From: Clostridiales bacterium UBA5888
Lineage (GTDB): Bacteria > Bacillota > Clostridia > Oscillospirales > Oscillospiraceae
DNA length: 64,000 nucleotides
Reading direction: 5' to 3'
Assembly (NCBI GenBank): GCA_002431965.1
Contig: DJEW01000016.1
Location: forward strand, 300 to 64,299
Each line of letters begins with the position of its first letter. Position 1 is the stretch's first letter. This document shows positions 51,404 to 59,267 of this stretch, in pieces. Position numbers and translations under genes: made by a program. The notes below the pieces were generated by a model that ran no database searches, was not told the origin of the DNA, and was given only the letters and a program-made list of their open reading frames with translations.

Positions 51404-52327
51404 TTATTTGTTGAATAGCTTGCTCTCGTCCAGCCCGGCGGGGATGCGCGCAGCGATAACGTCGGATACGAGCTGACGCTCGAAATCGTCAAAGCTCTTA
51501 TTGACAATACCCATCTCCAGCGCCTCGTCAAGCGTCAGTCCCTGCTGTGTCAGACCAACCGCGGCGAGCAGACCGCGCAGATCGAGCGCCTTTGTGGAGA
51601 TTTCAGAGCTGTCGCACTTTGCCCGAAGCTCCTGAAAAAGCTCTGCAAGCTGATGCGCATATTCCTGACGGAGCGCAGGATGCTGTGCAAGCATGAGCTT
51701 TTCAAGGTTGTCCGCGGAGATTACCGGCATGTTGATGACCATAAAGCGCGAAGCAAGCGCCTCGTTTATCTCTCTTGTTCCGGCATATCCGTAGTTCATT
51801 GTGGCGATAAAGCGTGTGCATGGGGCAAGCTCAATGCGGTCGTAGCCGGGCACGTCAATAATATGGCGGAAATCAAGCGTGGCATGCAGCACGGAAAGCG
51901 ATTCGTTCTTCGCCATGTTTATCTCGTCGAGCACCCCAAAGCCGCCTTCAGCGGCACACTGATAGATCGGACCGCGGCGGAACGTCACCTCCCCGTTTTT
52001 GAACGTGTCCGTGCCGATGAGCGATGCGGCATCGGTGTTCAGATAAAACGAGATGTCCCACTGCGGACGGGCGAACACGGCGGCAAGGTTCTCCGCAAGT
52101 ACGTTCTTGCCGGTTGCCTTCGGCCCGACGAGCAGCAGGTTCTCACCTGCCAACAACGCAGCAAGCGCCTTGCGCCAGACCTCTGCGCCGTAATAGCGAT
52201 ACTTGGGCTGCGGCACGCGGTATGTCTGCGTGTCATTCACAGGATATTGGCGGCGAAAATCCTCAAGATGCGTGAGCGTTGTCTCTTCTATTCCCTCGCT
52301 GCGCAGAAAATCGAAAATTCCATTCAT
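51404..52327 (-). CDS. MoxR-family AAA+ ATPase
   Basis: A 307-residue AAA+ protein. Walker A GPKATGKNVLAENL (near 68) has Asn in place of the usual Ser/Thr after GK. Walker B is FGVLDEINMAKNES near 131, with sensor 1 IATMNYGYAGTREIN near 172. It forms a two-gene operon with the VWA protein and is likely its chaperone motor. The promoter is at 52373-52401. Confidence 0.9.
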   Translation of the reverse strand: MNGIFDFLRSEGIEETTLTHLEDFRRQYPVNDTQTYRVPQPKYRYYGAEVWRKALAALLAGENLLLVGPKATGKNVLAENLAAVFARPQWDISFYLNTDAASLIGTDTFKNGEVTFRRGPIYQCAAEGGFGVLDEINMAKNESLSVLHATLDFRHIIDVPGYDRIELAPCTRFIATMNYGYAGTREINEALASRFMVINMPVISADNLEKLMLAQHPALRQEYAHQLAELFQELRAKCDSSEISTKALDLRGLLAAVGLTQQGLTLDEALEMGIVNKSFDDFERQLVSDVIAARIPAGLDESKLFNK

Positions 52328-52372
52328 ATTTCTATCTCCTTTTTGACGGAGTATATTTCCTTCTACGGCTGT

Positions 52373-52401
52373 ATTATATTCGTCAAAACCTGTTCCGTCA
52401 A
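52373..52401 (-). promoter_or_regulatory. Sigma-A promoter for moxR-VWA operon
   Basis: On the minus strand TTGACG (52401-52396) and TATAAT (52378-52373) with a 17-bp spacer. Confidence 0.8.
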
Positions 52402-52408
52402 TCTAATC

Positions 52409-52437
52409 TTGCAATTTTTGTACACTGCGGATAAAAT
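52409..52437 (+). promoter_or_regulatory. Sigma-A promoter for the papain-like gene
   Basis: TTGCAA at 52409-52414 and TAAAAT at 52432-52437 with a 17-bp spacer. It is nearly back to back with the moxR promoter. Confidence 0.6.
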
Positions 52438-52443
52438 ATAAAA

Positions 52444-52480
52444 AGCACCGCATAATGCCGCAGACGTATTGTGCGGTGCT
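52444..52480. promoter_or_regulatory. 13-bp hairpin: 5' end of plus transcript, terminator on minus strand
   Basis: 52444-52456 pairs with 52468-52480 (AGCACCGCA with TGCGGTGCT, then one T-G pair and AAT with ATT). The plus transcript should start close to 52444. On the minus strand the stem is followed by TTTTTATATTTT, a good terminator that would shield moxR. Confidence 0.65.
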
Positions 52481-52511
52481 CTGCCATAACAACAAAAACG
52501 CAAATCAATTC

Positions 52512-53210
52512 ATGGATGGTGAAGAAATGGTCGAGCGCAGATTGCAGCACCCTATACCCGCCGTTGACAGCAACGGTCTTCTTACATACGGGGGAAGCCA
52601 GCTTCTCTCCGACAGTGCAGTTATAAAAAAATGCGGCTGCGGAGTTGTGGCAGCCGCAGACCTTTTCATATATGCCCACCGCAATCGACCAGGTTGCAAA
52701 TGCACGCTTTTTGACGGATTTGGACAGACGCTCCCCATCCCGCTGAAGGATTATAATGCCGCGCTGAAAACACTATCTCGGAAATATTTCCCTCTCACTC
52801 CCCCGTTCGGGATAAACGGAATTGGGCTGGTATGCGGTATGAATCTTTTTTTCCGTACTTATAGATACCCAATGCGAGCGCATTGGGGCGTGCGTTACAG
52901 CGAGCTATGGCACAGTATAGAGACGATGATCGATGCCGACCTCCCTGCTATTATTGCCGTCGGTCCGAATATGCCGCGCTTCTGGCAAAATAACCGGCTT
53001 GGACTGTATGCACGCCTGCCGGACGGCAGCCGCAAGCGCATCGGCGCAGTCAAGGCGCACTATATGAGCGTCACAGCTATTGACGATGAGTGGCTGACCG
53101 TGTCGTCCTGGGGACGCAGATACTGCATAAGCCGCAGTGAATACGATGCCTACACCCATGCATACAGCAACGGGATTTTATGCAACATTGTGCATATCAA
53201 AGCGCTGTGA
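52512..53210 (+). CDS. Putative papain-like/C39-like cysteine peptidase fold protein
   Basis: A protein of about 232 residues from ATG 52512 (ATG 52527 also possible). KKCGCGVVAAADLFIYAH near residue 38 looks like the cysteine helix of C39-type papain-fold proteins. AHYMSVTAIDDEWLTVSSWG near 183 resembles the histidine strand, with the third residue less clear. There is no signal peptide, so it would be cytoplasmic. No ABC exporter or substrate is close. Family assignment is by pattern only; it could be an inactive relative. Confidence 0.5.
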   Translation: MDGEEMVERRLQHPIPAVDSNGLLTYGGSQLLSDSAVIKKCGCGVVAAADLFIYAHRNRPGCKCTLFDGFGQTLPIPLKDYNAALKTLSRKYFPLTPPFGINGIGLVCGMNLFFRTYRYPMRAHWGVRYSELWHSIETMIDADLPAIIAVGPNMPRFWQNNRLGLYARLPDGSRKRIGAVKAHYMSVTAIDDEWLTVSSWGRRYCISRSEYDAYTHAYSNGILCNIVHIKAL

Positions 53211-53245
53211 AGGCATATCCTATATAAACTGGATGAGCCGGAGTG

Positions 53246-54640
53246 ATGCGCCTGAACACCATGATCCTGATAAACAATGCCCTCAGCGACTTTGTGTGGG
53301 GTCCTGTCATGCTCGCTTTATTTATCGCAGCGGGCGTGTATCTCTCTTTGAAGACCGGATTTGTCCAGCTCAGACTTGGCATTGTCTTCAGACACACTCT
53401 CGGTTCGCTTTTTCAAAAGCGCGAAATCAGCTCAGGCGGTGAGCTTACGCCTTTTCAGGCAATGACCACAGCGCTCGCGGGCACAGTCGGGACGGGCAAT
53501 ATCGCGGGTGTTGCGTTGGCGATGTTTTCCGGCGGTGCCGGTGCGGTATTCTGGATGTGGATATCCGCATTCTTCGGCATGTGCACAAAATATGCGGAGA
53601 TCGTTCTTGCCGTGCGATACCGCTTCATCGCTCCGGACGGAACGCGCCGCGGCGGCGCAATGTATTACATAGAGCAGGGACTTGGCAAGGAGTGGCGATG
53701 GCTTGCAGTGTGCTTTGCCGCACTTGGATGCGCTGCGAGCTTCGGTATCGGGAACATGGCGCAGAGCAGCGAAATTGCCGGTGCGGCGCACGAACTTTGG
53801 GGCACAGAAAATACTTTGACAGGTCTCCTGCTTGCGCTGACTGTCGGACTGATTATCATCGGCGGGATAAAACGGATCGGCGCGTTGACATCGTACCTTG
53901 TGCCAGCAATGACTGTTTTCTATCTGCTGGCGGGGCTTTTCATCGTTATCGTGCGCGCTGCGGAGATCCCGGCAATGCTCATGCGCATCGTGCGCGAGGC
54001 GTTCTCCCTGCGCGCAGCGGGCGGCGGCATATTGGGGTGCGGAATGATGCGCGCGATGAGGCAGGGCTTTGCACGCGGCATATTTTCCAACGAAGCAGGG
54101 CTTGGCTCTGCGCCCATCGCCCACGCCGCCTCCTCTGCGGACGAACCGTGCGAGCAGGCAATGTGGGGCATTTTTGAAGTGTTTGCGGATACATTTGTCG
54201 TCTGCACGATCACGGCGTTTGCCATGCTGCTGTCAGGCGTGCTTGATACGCCGGGCGGCGTTTCGGTCTTCTCCTCCGGCGGTGCGGCGGCATCAGCGGC
54301 GTTTGACGCTGTTATTCCCGGTGGCTTCGGCGGGCGTATTATAAAATTCAGTCTCATTCTCTTCGCCATTTCCAGCATCGTATGCTGGAGTTACTATGGT
54401 GAGAGCTGTCTTGCCTACCTCACCGGCGGCAGCGGTACAGCGCAGGAGATCTATAAGCTCGTTTTCGTTCTGTCCTGTTTTTTCGGCGCAACGGGGGCGG
54501 GTGCGCTTATGTGGGACATTTCAGATACCCTTAACGGGCTTATGGCAATACCGAATCTTGCAGCGCTTGTGCTTCTTGGCGGCGAAGCGGCGAGGATCAC
54601 GCGCGGATATTTTTCGGAAAGCGCTGATACCCTCGGTTAA
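53246..54640 (+). CDS. AGCS-family sodium:alanine/glycine symporter
   Basis: A 464-residue transporter with about ten to eleven transmembrane segments. The family motifs are present: TALAGTVGTGNIAGVALAM near 70, GGAMYYIEQGLG near 135 and NEAGLGSAPIAHAASSADEP near 275. It imports alanine or glycine with sodium. GTG 53243 precedes ATG 53246 in frame; no strong ribosome-binding site separates them. A terminator follows. Confidence 0.93.
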   Translation: MRLNTMILINNALSDFVWGPVMLALFIAAGVYLSLKTGFVQLRLGIVFRHTLGSLFQKREISSGGELTPFQAMTTALAGTVGTGNIAGVALAMFSGGAGAVFWMWISAFFGMCTKYAEIVLAVRYRFIAPDGTRRGGAMYYIEQGLGKEWRWLAVCFAALGCAASFGIGNMAQSSEIAGAAHELWGTENTLTGLLLALTVGLIIIGGIKRIGALTSYLVPAMTVFYLLAGLFIVIVRAAEIPAMLMRIVREAFSLRAAGGGILGCGMMRAMRQGFARGIFSNEAGLGSAPIAHAASSADEPCEQAMWGIFEVFADTFVVCTITAFAMLLSGVLDTPGGVSVFSSGGAAASAAFDAVIPGGFGGRIIKFSLILFAISSIVCWSYYGESCLAYLTGGSGTAQEIYKLVFVLSCFFGATGAGALMWDISDTLNGLMAIPNLAALVLLGGEAARITRGYFSESADTLG

Positions 54641-54658
54641 CAGGAGCTTACCAACAGC

Positions 54659-54692
54659 GGCAGAGCAGATACGACGCTCTGCCATTTGTTCT
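54659..54692 (+). terminator. Terminator after the AGCS symporter
   Basis: GGCAGAGC (54659-54666) pairs with GCTCTGCC (54676-54683), followed by ATTTGTTCTT. Confidence 0.75.
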
Positions 54693-54735
54693 TCAATATT
54701 TTCAAAATATTATAGCTGTGCAGCGAGAAACATGG

Positions 54736-54741
54736 TATAAT
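54736..54741 (+). promoter_or_regulatory. -10 box for the GPH transporter operon, poor -35
   Basis: TATAAT at 54736-54741. The bases at -35 (TAGCTG at 54713-54718) do not match the consensus, which suggests a need for an activator. Confidence 0.5.
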
Positions 54742-54785
54742 TATTAAAGAAAACACAACAAGCACTATGAAAGGATGCCGTCACC

Positions 54786-56276
54786 ATGGACAAAGAGCTC
54801 AGACTGCGAAAAAGAAACCTAATAATGTACCCTCTGGGCACAGTCGGAAGAGACATGATATACAATCTCTTCACAAATTTTATCCTTACCTACATACTTT
54901 TCACACGCAAGCTCAATGCGGCGCAGCTTGCCGCGATAACGGTCATCATGGTCGGCGCCCGCATTTTCGACGCGCTCAACGACCCCATCATGGGCAATAT
55001 TATTGAGCGCACGCGCACAAAATGGGGCAAATTCAAGCCGTGGCTGGTCATCGGCATCCTCTCGACCTCCGTGGTGGTGTACCTCGCGTTCAACACCGAT
55101 TTGCATGGGTGGAGCTTTATCTGGTTTTTCGGCGTGATATATTTCATGTACAGTATCACTTACACAATGCATGACATCTCATATTGGGGCATGATCCCAT
55201 CCCTCGGTCGGGATTCACACGTGCGCAATCAGTTCACCTCTCGCGCGACGCTTTTTGCCGGGATCGGCGGCGCTCTTGCGGGCTTCCTTATCCCGCGCTT
55301 TACCACCGGCGCAGGTACGCTCGGCGGCTCGGCGAGCTATGCTTTCGGACGCATTGCGCTTGTCATATGCATCATTGCGCCTCTCTTCATGTGCTTCACG
55401 GTGTTCGGCGTGCGCGAGAACCGCGACTATGAGAAGGAAAACGTGCCTCCTGTGAGCTTCAAGAAGATCATTGGCACGATCGGTGGCAATGACCAGCTTT
55501 TGTGGATCGCGCTGATTTTTCTTATCCAGCAGATAGGCAACGGCGTGGTGCTTGGAGGGCTCGGCTCGACGTATCTGTATTTTGACCTTGGCTACCAGGG
55601 CGGATATTACTCCAACTTTTCCACGTTCGGTCTTGCGGCGACGGCTGTGCTTATGGTATTCTATCCTGCGATTTCCCGGAAAATAAACAGAAAGCCGTTC
55701 ATGGGCGTGATGACAGTCACCGCCGCTGCGGGCTATGCGGTGATGTTCTTTGTCGGGGCGTTCATGCCGTCCTCCTCTCCTGCGCTCAAATGCTGGCTGA
55801 TGACTGCGGGCTATATGCTCGCAAACTTCGGGCAGTACAGCTTCTATCTTATAATGATGATCTCCATTCTCAACACGGTTGAATATAACGAGCTGACGCG
55901 CGGCGAACGCGACGAGGCGATCATCGCGTCGCTCCGCCCCTTCCTGACAAAGCTTTCCTCCGCTCTTGTCTCCGTTATAACCTATATATGCTACATTGTC
56001 TTTGGCGTGCTCAATTACACCAACGAAATATCAGAGCTGGAGCAGCTCACATCCATGGGCGAGCTGAGCGAGGCGGCAAAGCTCGGCGAGATTGCGGACG
56101 TTATCACCAAAGTGCAGCCCGGGCAGAAGTTCGGACTTCTCGTTTGCATCACGATTGTGCCGTTTATTTTCATGTTTGTGTCCTACGTGCTTTATAAAAA
56201 GCATTATAAGCTCGACGAAAACGAATATGACCGCATCTGCGCGCAGCTTGCCGCGCACAAGGGAGCCGAGGCATGA
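54786..56276 (+). CDS. GPH-family sugar/glycoside:cation symporter
   Basis: A 496-residue transporter of the glycoside-pentoside-hexuronide family with about twelve transmembrane segments. The N-terminal GTVGRDMIYNLFTNFILTY and the loop DALNDPIMGNIIERTRTKWGKFKPW near 62 are diagnostic. The substrate is unknown. The stop overlaps the PIG-L deacetylase start by 4 bp, so an amino or N-acetyl sugar glycoside is a reasonable guess. Confidence 0.9.
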   Translation: MDKELRLRKRNLIMYPLGTVGRDMIYNLFTNFILTYILFTRKLNAAQLAAITVIMVGARIFDALNDPIMGNIIERTRTKWGKFKPWLVIGILSTSVVVYLAFNTDLHGWSFIWFFGVIYFMYSITYTMHDISYWGMIPSLGRDSHVRNQFTSRATLFAGIGGALAGFLIPRFTTGAGTLGGSASYAFGRIALVICIIAPLFMCFTVFGVRENRDYEKENVPPVSFKKIIGTIGGNDQLLWIALIFLIQQIGNGVVLGGLGSTYLYFDLGYQGGYYSNFSTFGLAATAVLMVFYPAISRKINRKPFMGVMTVTAAAGYAVMFFVGAFMPSSSPALKCWLMTAGYMLANFGQYSFYLIMMISILNTVEYNELTRGERDEAIIASLRPFLTKLSSALVSVITYICYIVFGVLNYTNEISELEQLTSMGELSEAAKLGEIADVITKVQPGQKFGLLVCITIVPFIFMFVSYVLYKKHYKLDENEYDRICAQLAAHKGAEA

Positions 56277-57046
56277 GTATCAGCAGCCTTGCGGTTAAGC
56301 TTGCCGCCCCAGCGCCGAAAATAGAGCGTTTCCAACGCTTTCTTTTCATCGGTCCGCACCCGGACGATATTGAGATAGGCGCAGGCGCAACGGCGGCGAA
56401 GCTTGCGTCTGAGGGAAAGGACATGTGCTTTCTCGTCTGCACTGACGGGCGATATGGCAGCGCGAATCTCGCATCACCCATGCTGCCTGAGGCTCTCGCC
56501 GCGCGGCGGCGTGGCGAGGCTGAAAAGTCAGCCGCCGCACTTGGAGTGCATGACGTGCGCTTTCTCGATCTGACTGACGGCGGATTTTATGCGAGAGACG
56601 ACCTTTTTCGCAGCATTTGTCGTGTTATAGGCGAATTCAAGCCTGAGGTCGTGTTCGCACCGGATCCCTGCGTCACAAGCGAGTGTCATGTTGACCACCT
56701 GAATGTTGGCGAATGTGCGCGCCGCGCGGCATATCTTGCGCCATACGAAGAGATAATGACCGGTTACGGCGCAGCAGGCGCGCCGGTAGCAGCGCTCGCC
56801 TACTATATGACGGCAAAGCCCACGCAGTATATAAAGACCACAGGTTACGTTAAACGCCAGCTTGACGCGATATTCAAAAACCATATCAGTCAGTTCCCGC
56901 CCGGCTGCGGGGACGCGAAGTCTATTTCGCTCTATATACGTCTGCGCGCCGCAGATTTCGGTCTGCGCTCGCTCAAGTGCAGCGCGGAAGGCTTCCGCGT
57001 GCTCGGCGTGACGCAGATGCACTGCCTCCCCGAAGCCGGACTTTAA
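56273..57046 (+). CDS. PIG-L family N-deacetylase
   Basis: A 257-residue LmbE/PIG-L protein. The zinc motif is GPHPDDIEIGAGATAAKL near residue 24 (His, Asp, Asp), with the later histidine in ECHVDHLNVGECARRA near 140. These enzymes remove acetyl groups from N-acetylglucosamine-type substrates. There is no signal peptide, so it acts inside the cell, probably on what the adjoining GPH transporter brings in. Confidence 0.9.
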   Translation: MSISSLAVKLAAPAPKIERFQRFLFIGPHPDDIEIGAGATAAKLASEGKDMCFLVCTDGRYGSANLASPMLPEALAARRRGEAEKSAAALGVHDVRFLDLTDGGFYARDDLFRSICRVIGEFKPEVVFAPDPCVTSECHVDHLNVGECARRAAYLAPYEEIMTGYGAAGAPVAALAYYMTAKPTQYIKTTGYVKRQLDAIFKNHISQFPPGCGDAKSISLYIRLRAADFGLRSLKCSAEGFRVLGVTQMHCLPEAGL

Positions 57047-57089
57047 AAACATCAAGGCTCGCCGCAGTCTGCGGCGAGCCTTGATGTTT
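57047..57089. terminator. 19-bp perfect bidirectional terminator
   Basis: 57047-57065 pairs with 57071-57089 (AAACATCAAGGCTCGCCGC and its complement), with flanking A and T runs. It ends both the PIG-L and glnN operons. Confidence 0.93.
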
Positions 57090-57097
57090 ATGCGGTT

Positions 57098-59200
57098 TCA
57101 TACAGAGAACAAAAGCTCCGTAAACGTAGGATAAGACCAGTATTTTGTTGCGGTAAGAAGCTCCAGCTTGTCGATGACCGCACGCACCTCTGCGGTCTTT
57201 TTCTCAACCTGATTGTGATAATAGTCAAGCAGCTCCTCAGCTGCGGCATTCGGATTGACGGTCTCAATCGCGGTTTTGAGTTCCACAGTCTTTTCAAGAA
57301 GCTCATCATTGAGAATGCACAGCGCATTAACAAGTGAAGTCTCCACATGATGGGGTGCGCCGGGAATGGCAGCGTATTTTGCCGCGATGGTGCTGCAAAG
57401 CTTCTCCTCGTACTCGGACACAGCGCTGATTATGCCGTGCTGCACAATGTCCACAAGCGTCGCCGCCTCGATATGGATGACCTTGCAGAATTTTTCGATG
57501 TGAATACCATGGCGCGCCATGATCTCTTCGTATGTGTACACGCCTTGGCGGGTCAGAAGCTCAATGTTCTTGGGCAGTATATATGTCGGCAGCGCTTCGG
57601 CAGTATTGCGCAGATTTGCAAGACCGCGGCGCTTCGCCTCGGCAATCCAAGCACTGTCATAGCCGTTGCCGTTGAAGACAATACGGCGGTGGTCGGTGAA
57701 CGCTTTCTTTATAAGGCAGTGCAGAGCATCATTGAAGTTGTCAGCGTCCTCCAGCTCCGCCGAAAACCGGCTTAACTCATCCGCCATGATGGCGTTCAGC
57801 ACGGTAACAGGTCCGGCTATGGACTGGCTTGAGCCAGCCATGCGAAATTCAAACTTATTGCCGGTGAATGCCAGCGGCGATGTGCGGTTTCGGTCGGTTG
57901 TATCCTGCGGAATGGCGGGCAGCACGTCCACGCCTATGCGCAGTGTGCGGTGTTCAGGCTCGGAATATCCGCGCTCGTCGATTATAGCGTCGATTATCCC
58001 CTCCAGCTCTGCCCCAAGGAACACGGAGATAATCGCAGGAGGCGCTTCCTGCGCTCCAAGGCGATGGTCATTACCGGCAAACGCGACCGAGCAGCGAAGA
58101 AGCTCCTGATACTCGTCAACACCCTTTACGAAAGCCGCCAGAAAAAGCAGAAATGCAGCGTTCTGGCTGGGGGTCTTTCCGGGAGAAAAGAGGTTCAAAC
58201 CGGTATCGGTGGACAGCGACCAGTTGATGTGCTTGCCAGATCCGTTCACGCCCGCAAAGGGCTTTTCATGCAGCAGGCACACCATGCCATGGCGCTCCGC
58301 AACCTTTTTCATCGTCTCCATGACGAGCTGGTTCTGATCGCTTGCCGTATTGGCGTCCGTGTATATGGGCGCCATCTCGTGCTGTGCCGGCGCGACCTCA
58401 TTATGCTTTGTCTTTGCGAGCACGCCAAGCTTCCACAGCTCTTCATCCAGATCGCGCATATACTCCGCCACGCGGGGACGGATGACGCCAAAATAATGGT
58501 CGTCCAGCTCCTGCCCTTTAGGGGGTTTTGTGCCGAAGAGCGTTCTGCCGCAAAGGCGCAGATCCTCACGCTTATTGAACATATTGCGGTCAATAAGGAA
58601 ATACTCCTGCTCCGCACCGACCTGCGGCGTTACGCGCTCGACTTCCTTGTCGCCGAAAAGGCGCAGCACGCGCAGCGCCTCGCGGTTGACAGACTCCATT
58701 GAGCGCAGCAGCGGCGTTTTCTTGTCAAGTGCCGCGCCGCCGTACGAGCAGAACACTGTCGGGATGCACAGGCTCCCGTCCTTTATGAACGCAAACGCTG
58801 TGGGATCCCATGCGCTGTAGCCGCGGGCCTCGAATGTGGCGCGCAGTCCGCCTGTGGGAAAGCTGGAGGCGTCCGGCTCGCCGCAGACAAGCTGAGATCC
58901 GGAGAAATCCATTATCACGCGGCCTCCGCCGGCATTTTTGATAAAGCTGTCGTGCTTCTCGGCGGTAATGCCGGTCATCGGCTGGAACCAATGCGTATAA
59001 TGCGTCGCTCCGCGCTCCAGCGCCCAGGTTTTCATCGCGTCCGCAATGTCATTCGCGACCGACAGCGGCAGCGGCTTTCCGGTTTTAAGACTGTCGCGCC
59101 AGCCCTGCATCGCAGCGGCGGGCACATAGCGCTCCATCGCGCGCTCATTGAACACCATACTACCGAAAAGCTCCGGTATGCGGTTTGCTTTCTCTGTCAT
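57098..59200 (-). CDS. glnN: Glutamine synthetase type III
   Basis: A 700-residue GSIII, the long form found in Bacteroides and clostridia. Motifs: VGAEQEYFLID near 213, KHNEVAPAQHEMAPIY near 283, KPFAGVNGSGKHINWS near 327 and NRTSPLAFTGNKFEFRMAGS near 458. It makes glutamine from glutamate, ammonia and ATP. GGAGGA precedes the start at 59200. It follows the CofE-like gene by 67 bp with a hairpin between, in one operon. Confidence 0.95.
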   Translation of the reverse strand: MTEKANRIPELFGSMVFNERAMERYVPAAAMQGWRDSLKTGKPLPLSVANDIADAMKTWALERGATHYTHWFQPMTGITAEKHDSFIKNAGGGRVIMDFSGSQLVCGEPDASSFPTGGLRATFEARGYSAWDPTAFAFIKDGSLCIPTVFCSYGGAALDKKTPLLRSMESVNREALRVLRLFGDKEVERVTPQVGAEQEYFLIDRNMFNKREDLRLCGRTLFGTKPPKGQELDDHYFGVIRPRVAEYMRDLDEELWKLGVLAKTKHNEVAPAQHEMAPIYTDANTASDQNQLVMETMKKVAERHGMVCLLHEKPFAGVNGSGKHINWSLSTDTGLNLFSPGKTPSQNAAFLLFLAAFVKGVDEYQELLRCSVAFAGNDHRLGAQEAPPAIISVFLGAELEGIIDAIIDERGYSEPEHRTLRIGVDVLPAIPQDTTDRNRTSPLAFTGNKFEFRMAGSSQSIAGPVTVLNAIMADELSRFSAELEDADNFNDALHCLIKKAFTDHRRIVFNGNGYDSAWIAEAKRRGLANLRNTAEALPTYILPKNIELLTRQGVYTYEEIMARHGIHIEKFCKVIHIEAATLVDIVQHGIISAVSEYEEKLCSTIAAKYAAIPGAPHHVETSLVNALCILNDELLEKTVELKTAIETVNPNAAAEELLDYYHNQVEKKTAEVRAVIDKLELLTATKYWSYPTFTELLFSV

Positions 59201-59234
59201 CGCAAAGTCCTCCGTAATCAAAAGTGAAAGCACT

Positions 59235-59254
59235 CATCCCCCTCTCGGGGGATG
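59235..59254 (-). promoter_or_regulatory. Intercistronic hairpin between CofE-like gene and glnN
   Basis: CATCCCCC (59235-59242) pairs with GGGGGATG (59247-59254) around TCTC. No T run follows, so processing or stabilisation is more likely than termination. Confidence 0.6.
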
Positions 59255-59267
59255 TATGGTGCGGATT

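Noticed and set aside
52455..52511. Longer N-terminus of the papain-like protein from ATG 52455
   Set aside because: It lies within the 5' hairpin, lacks a ribosome-binding site and has no protein-like pattern.
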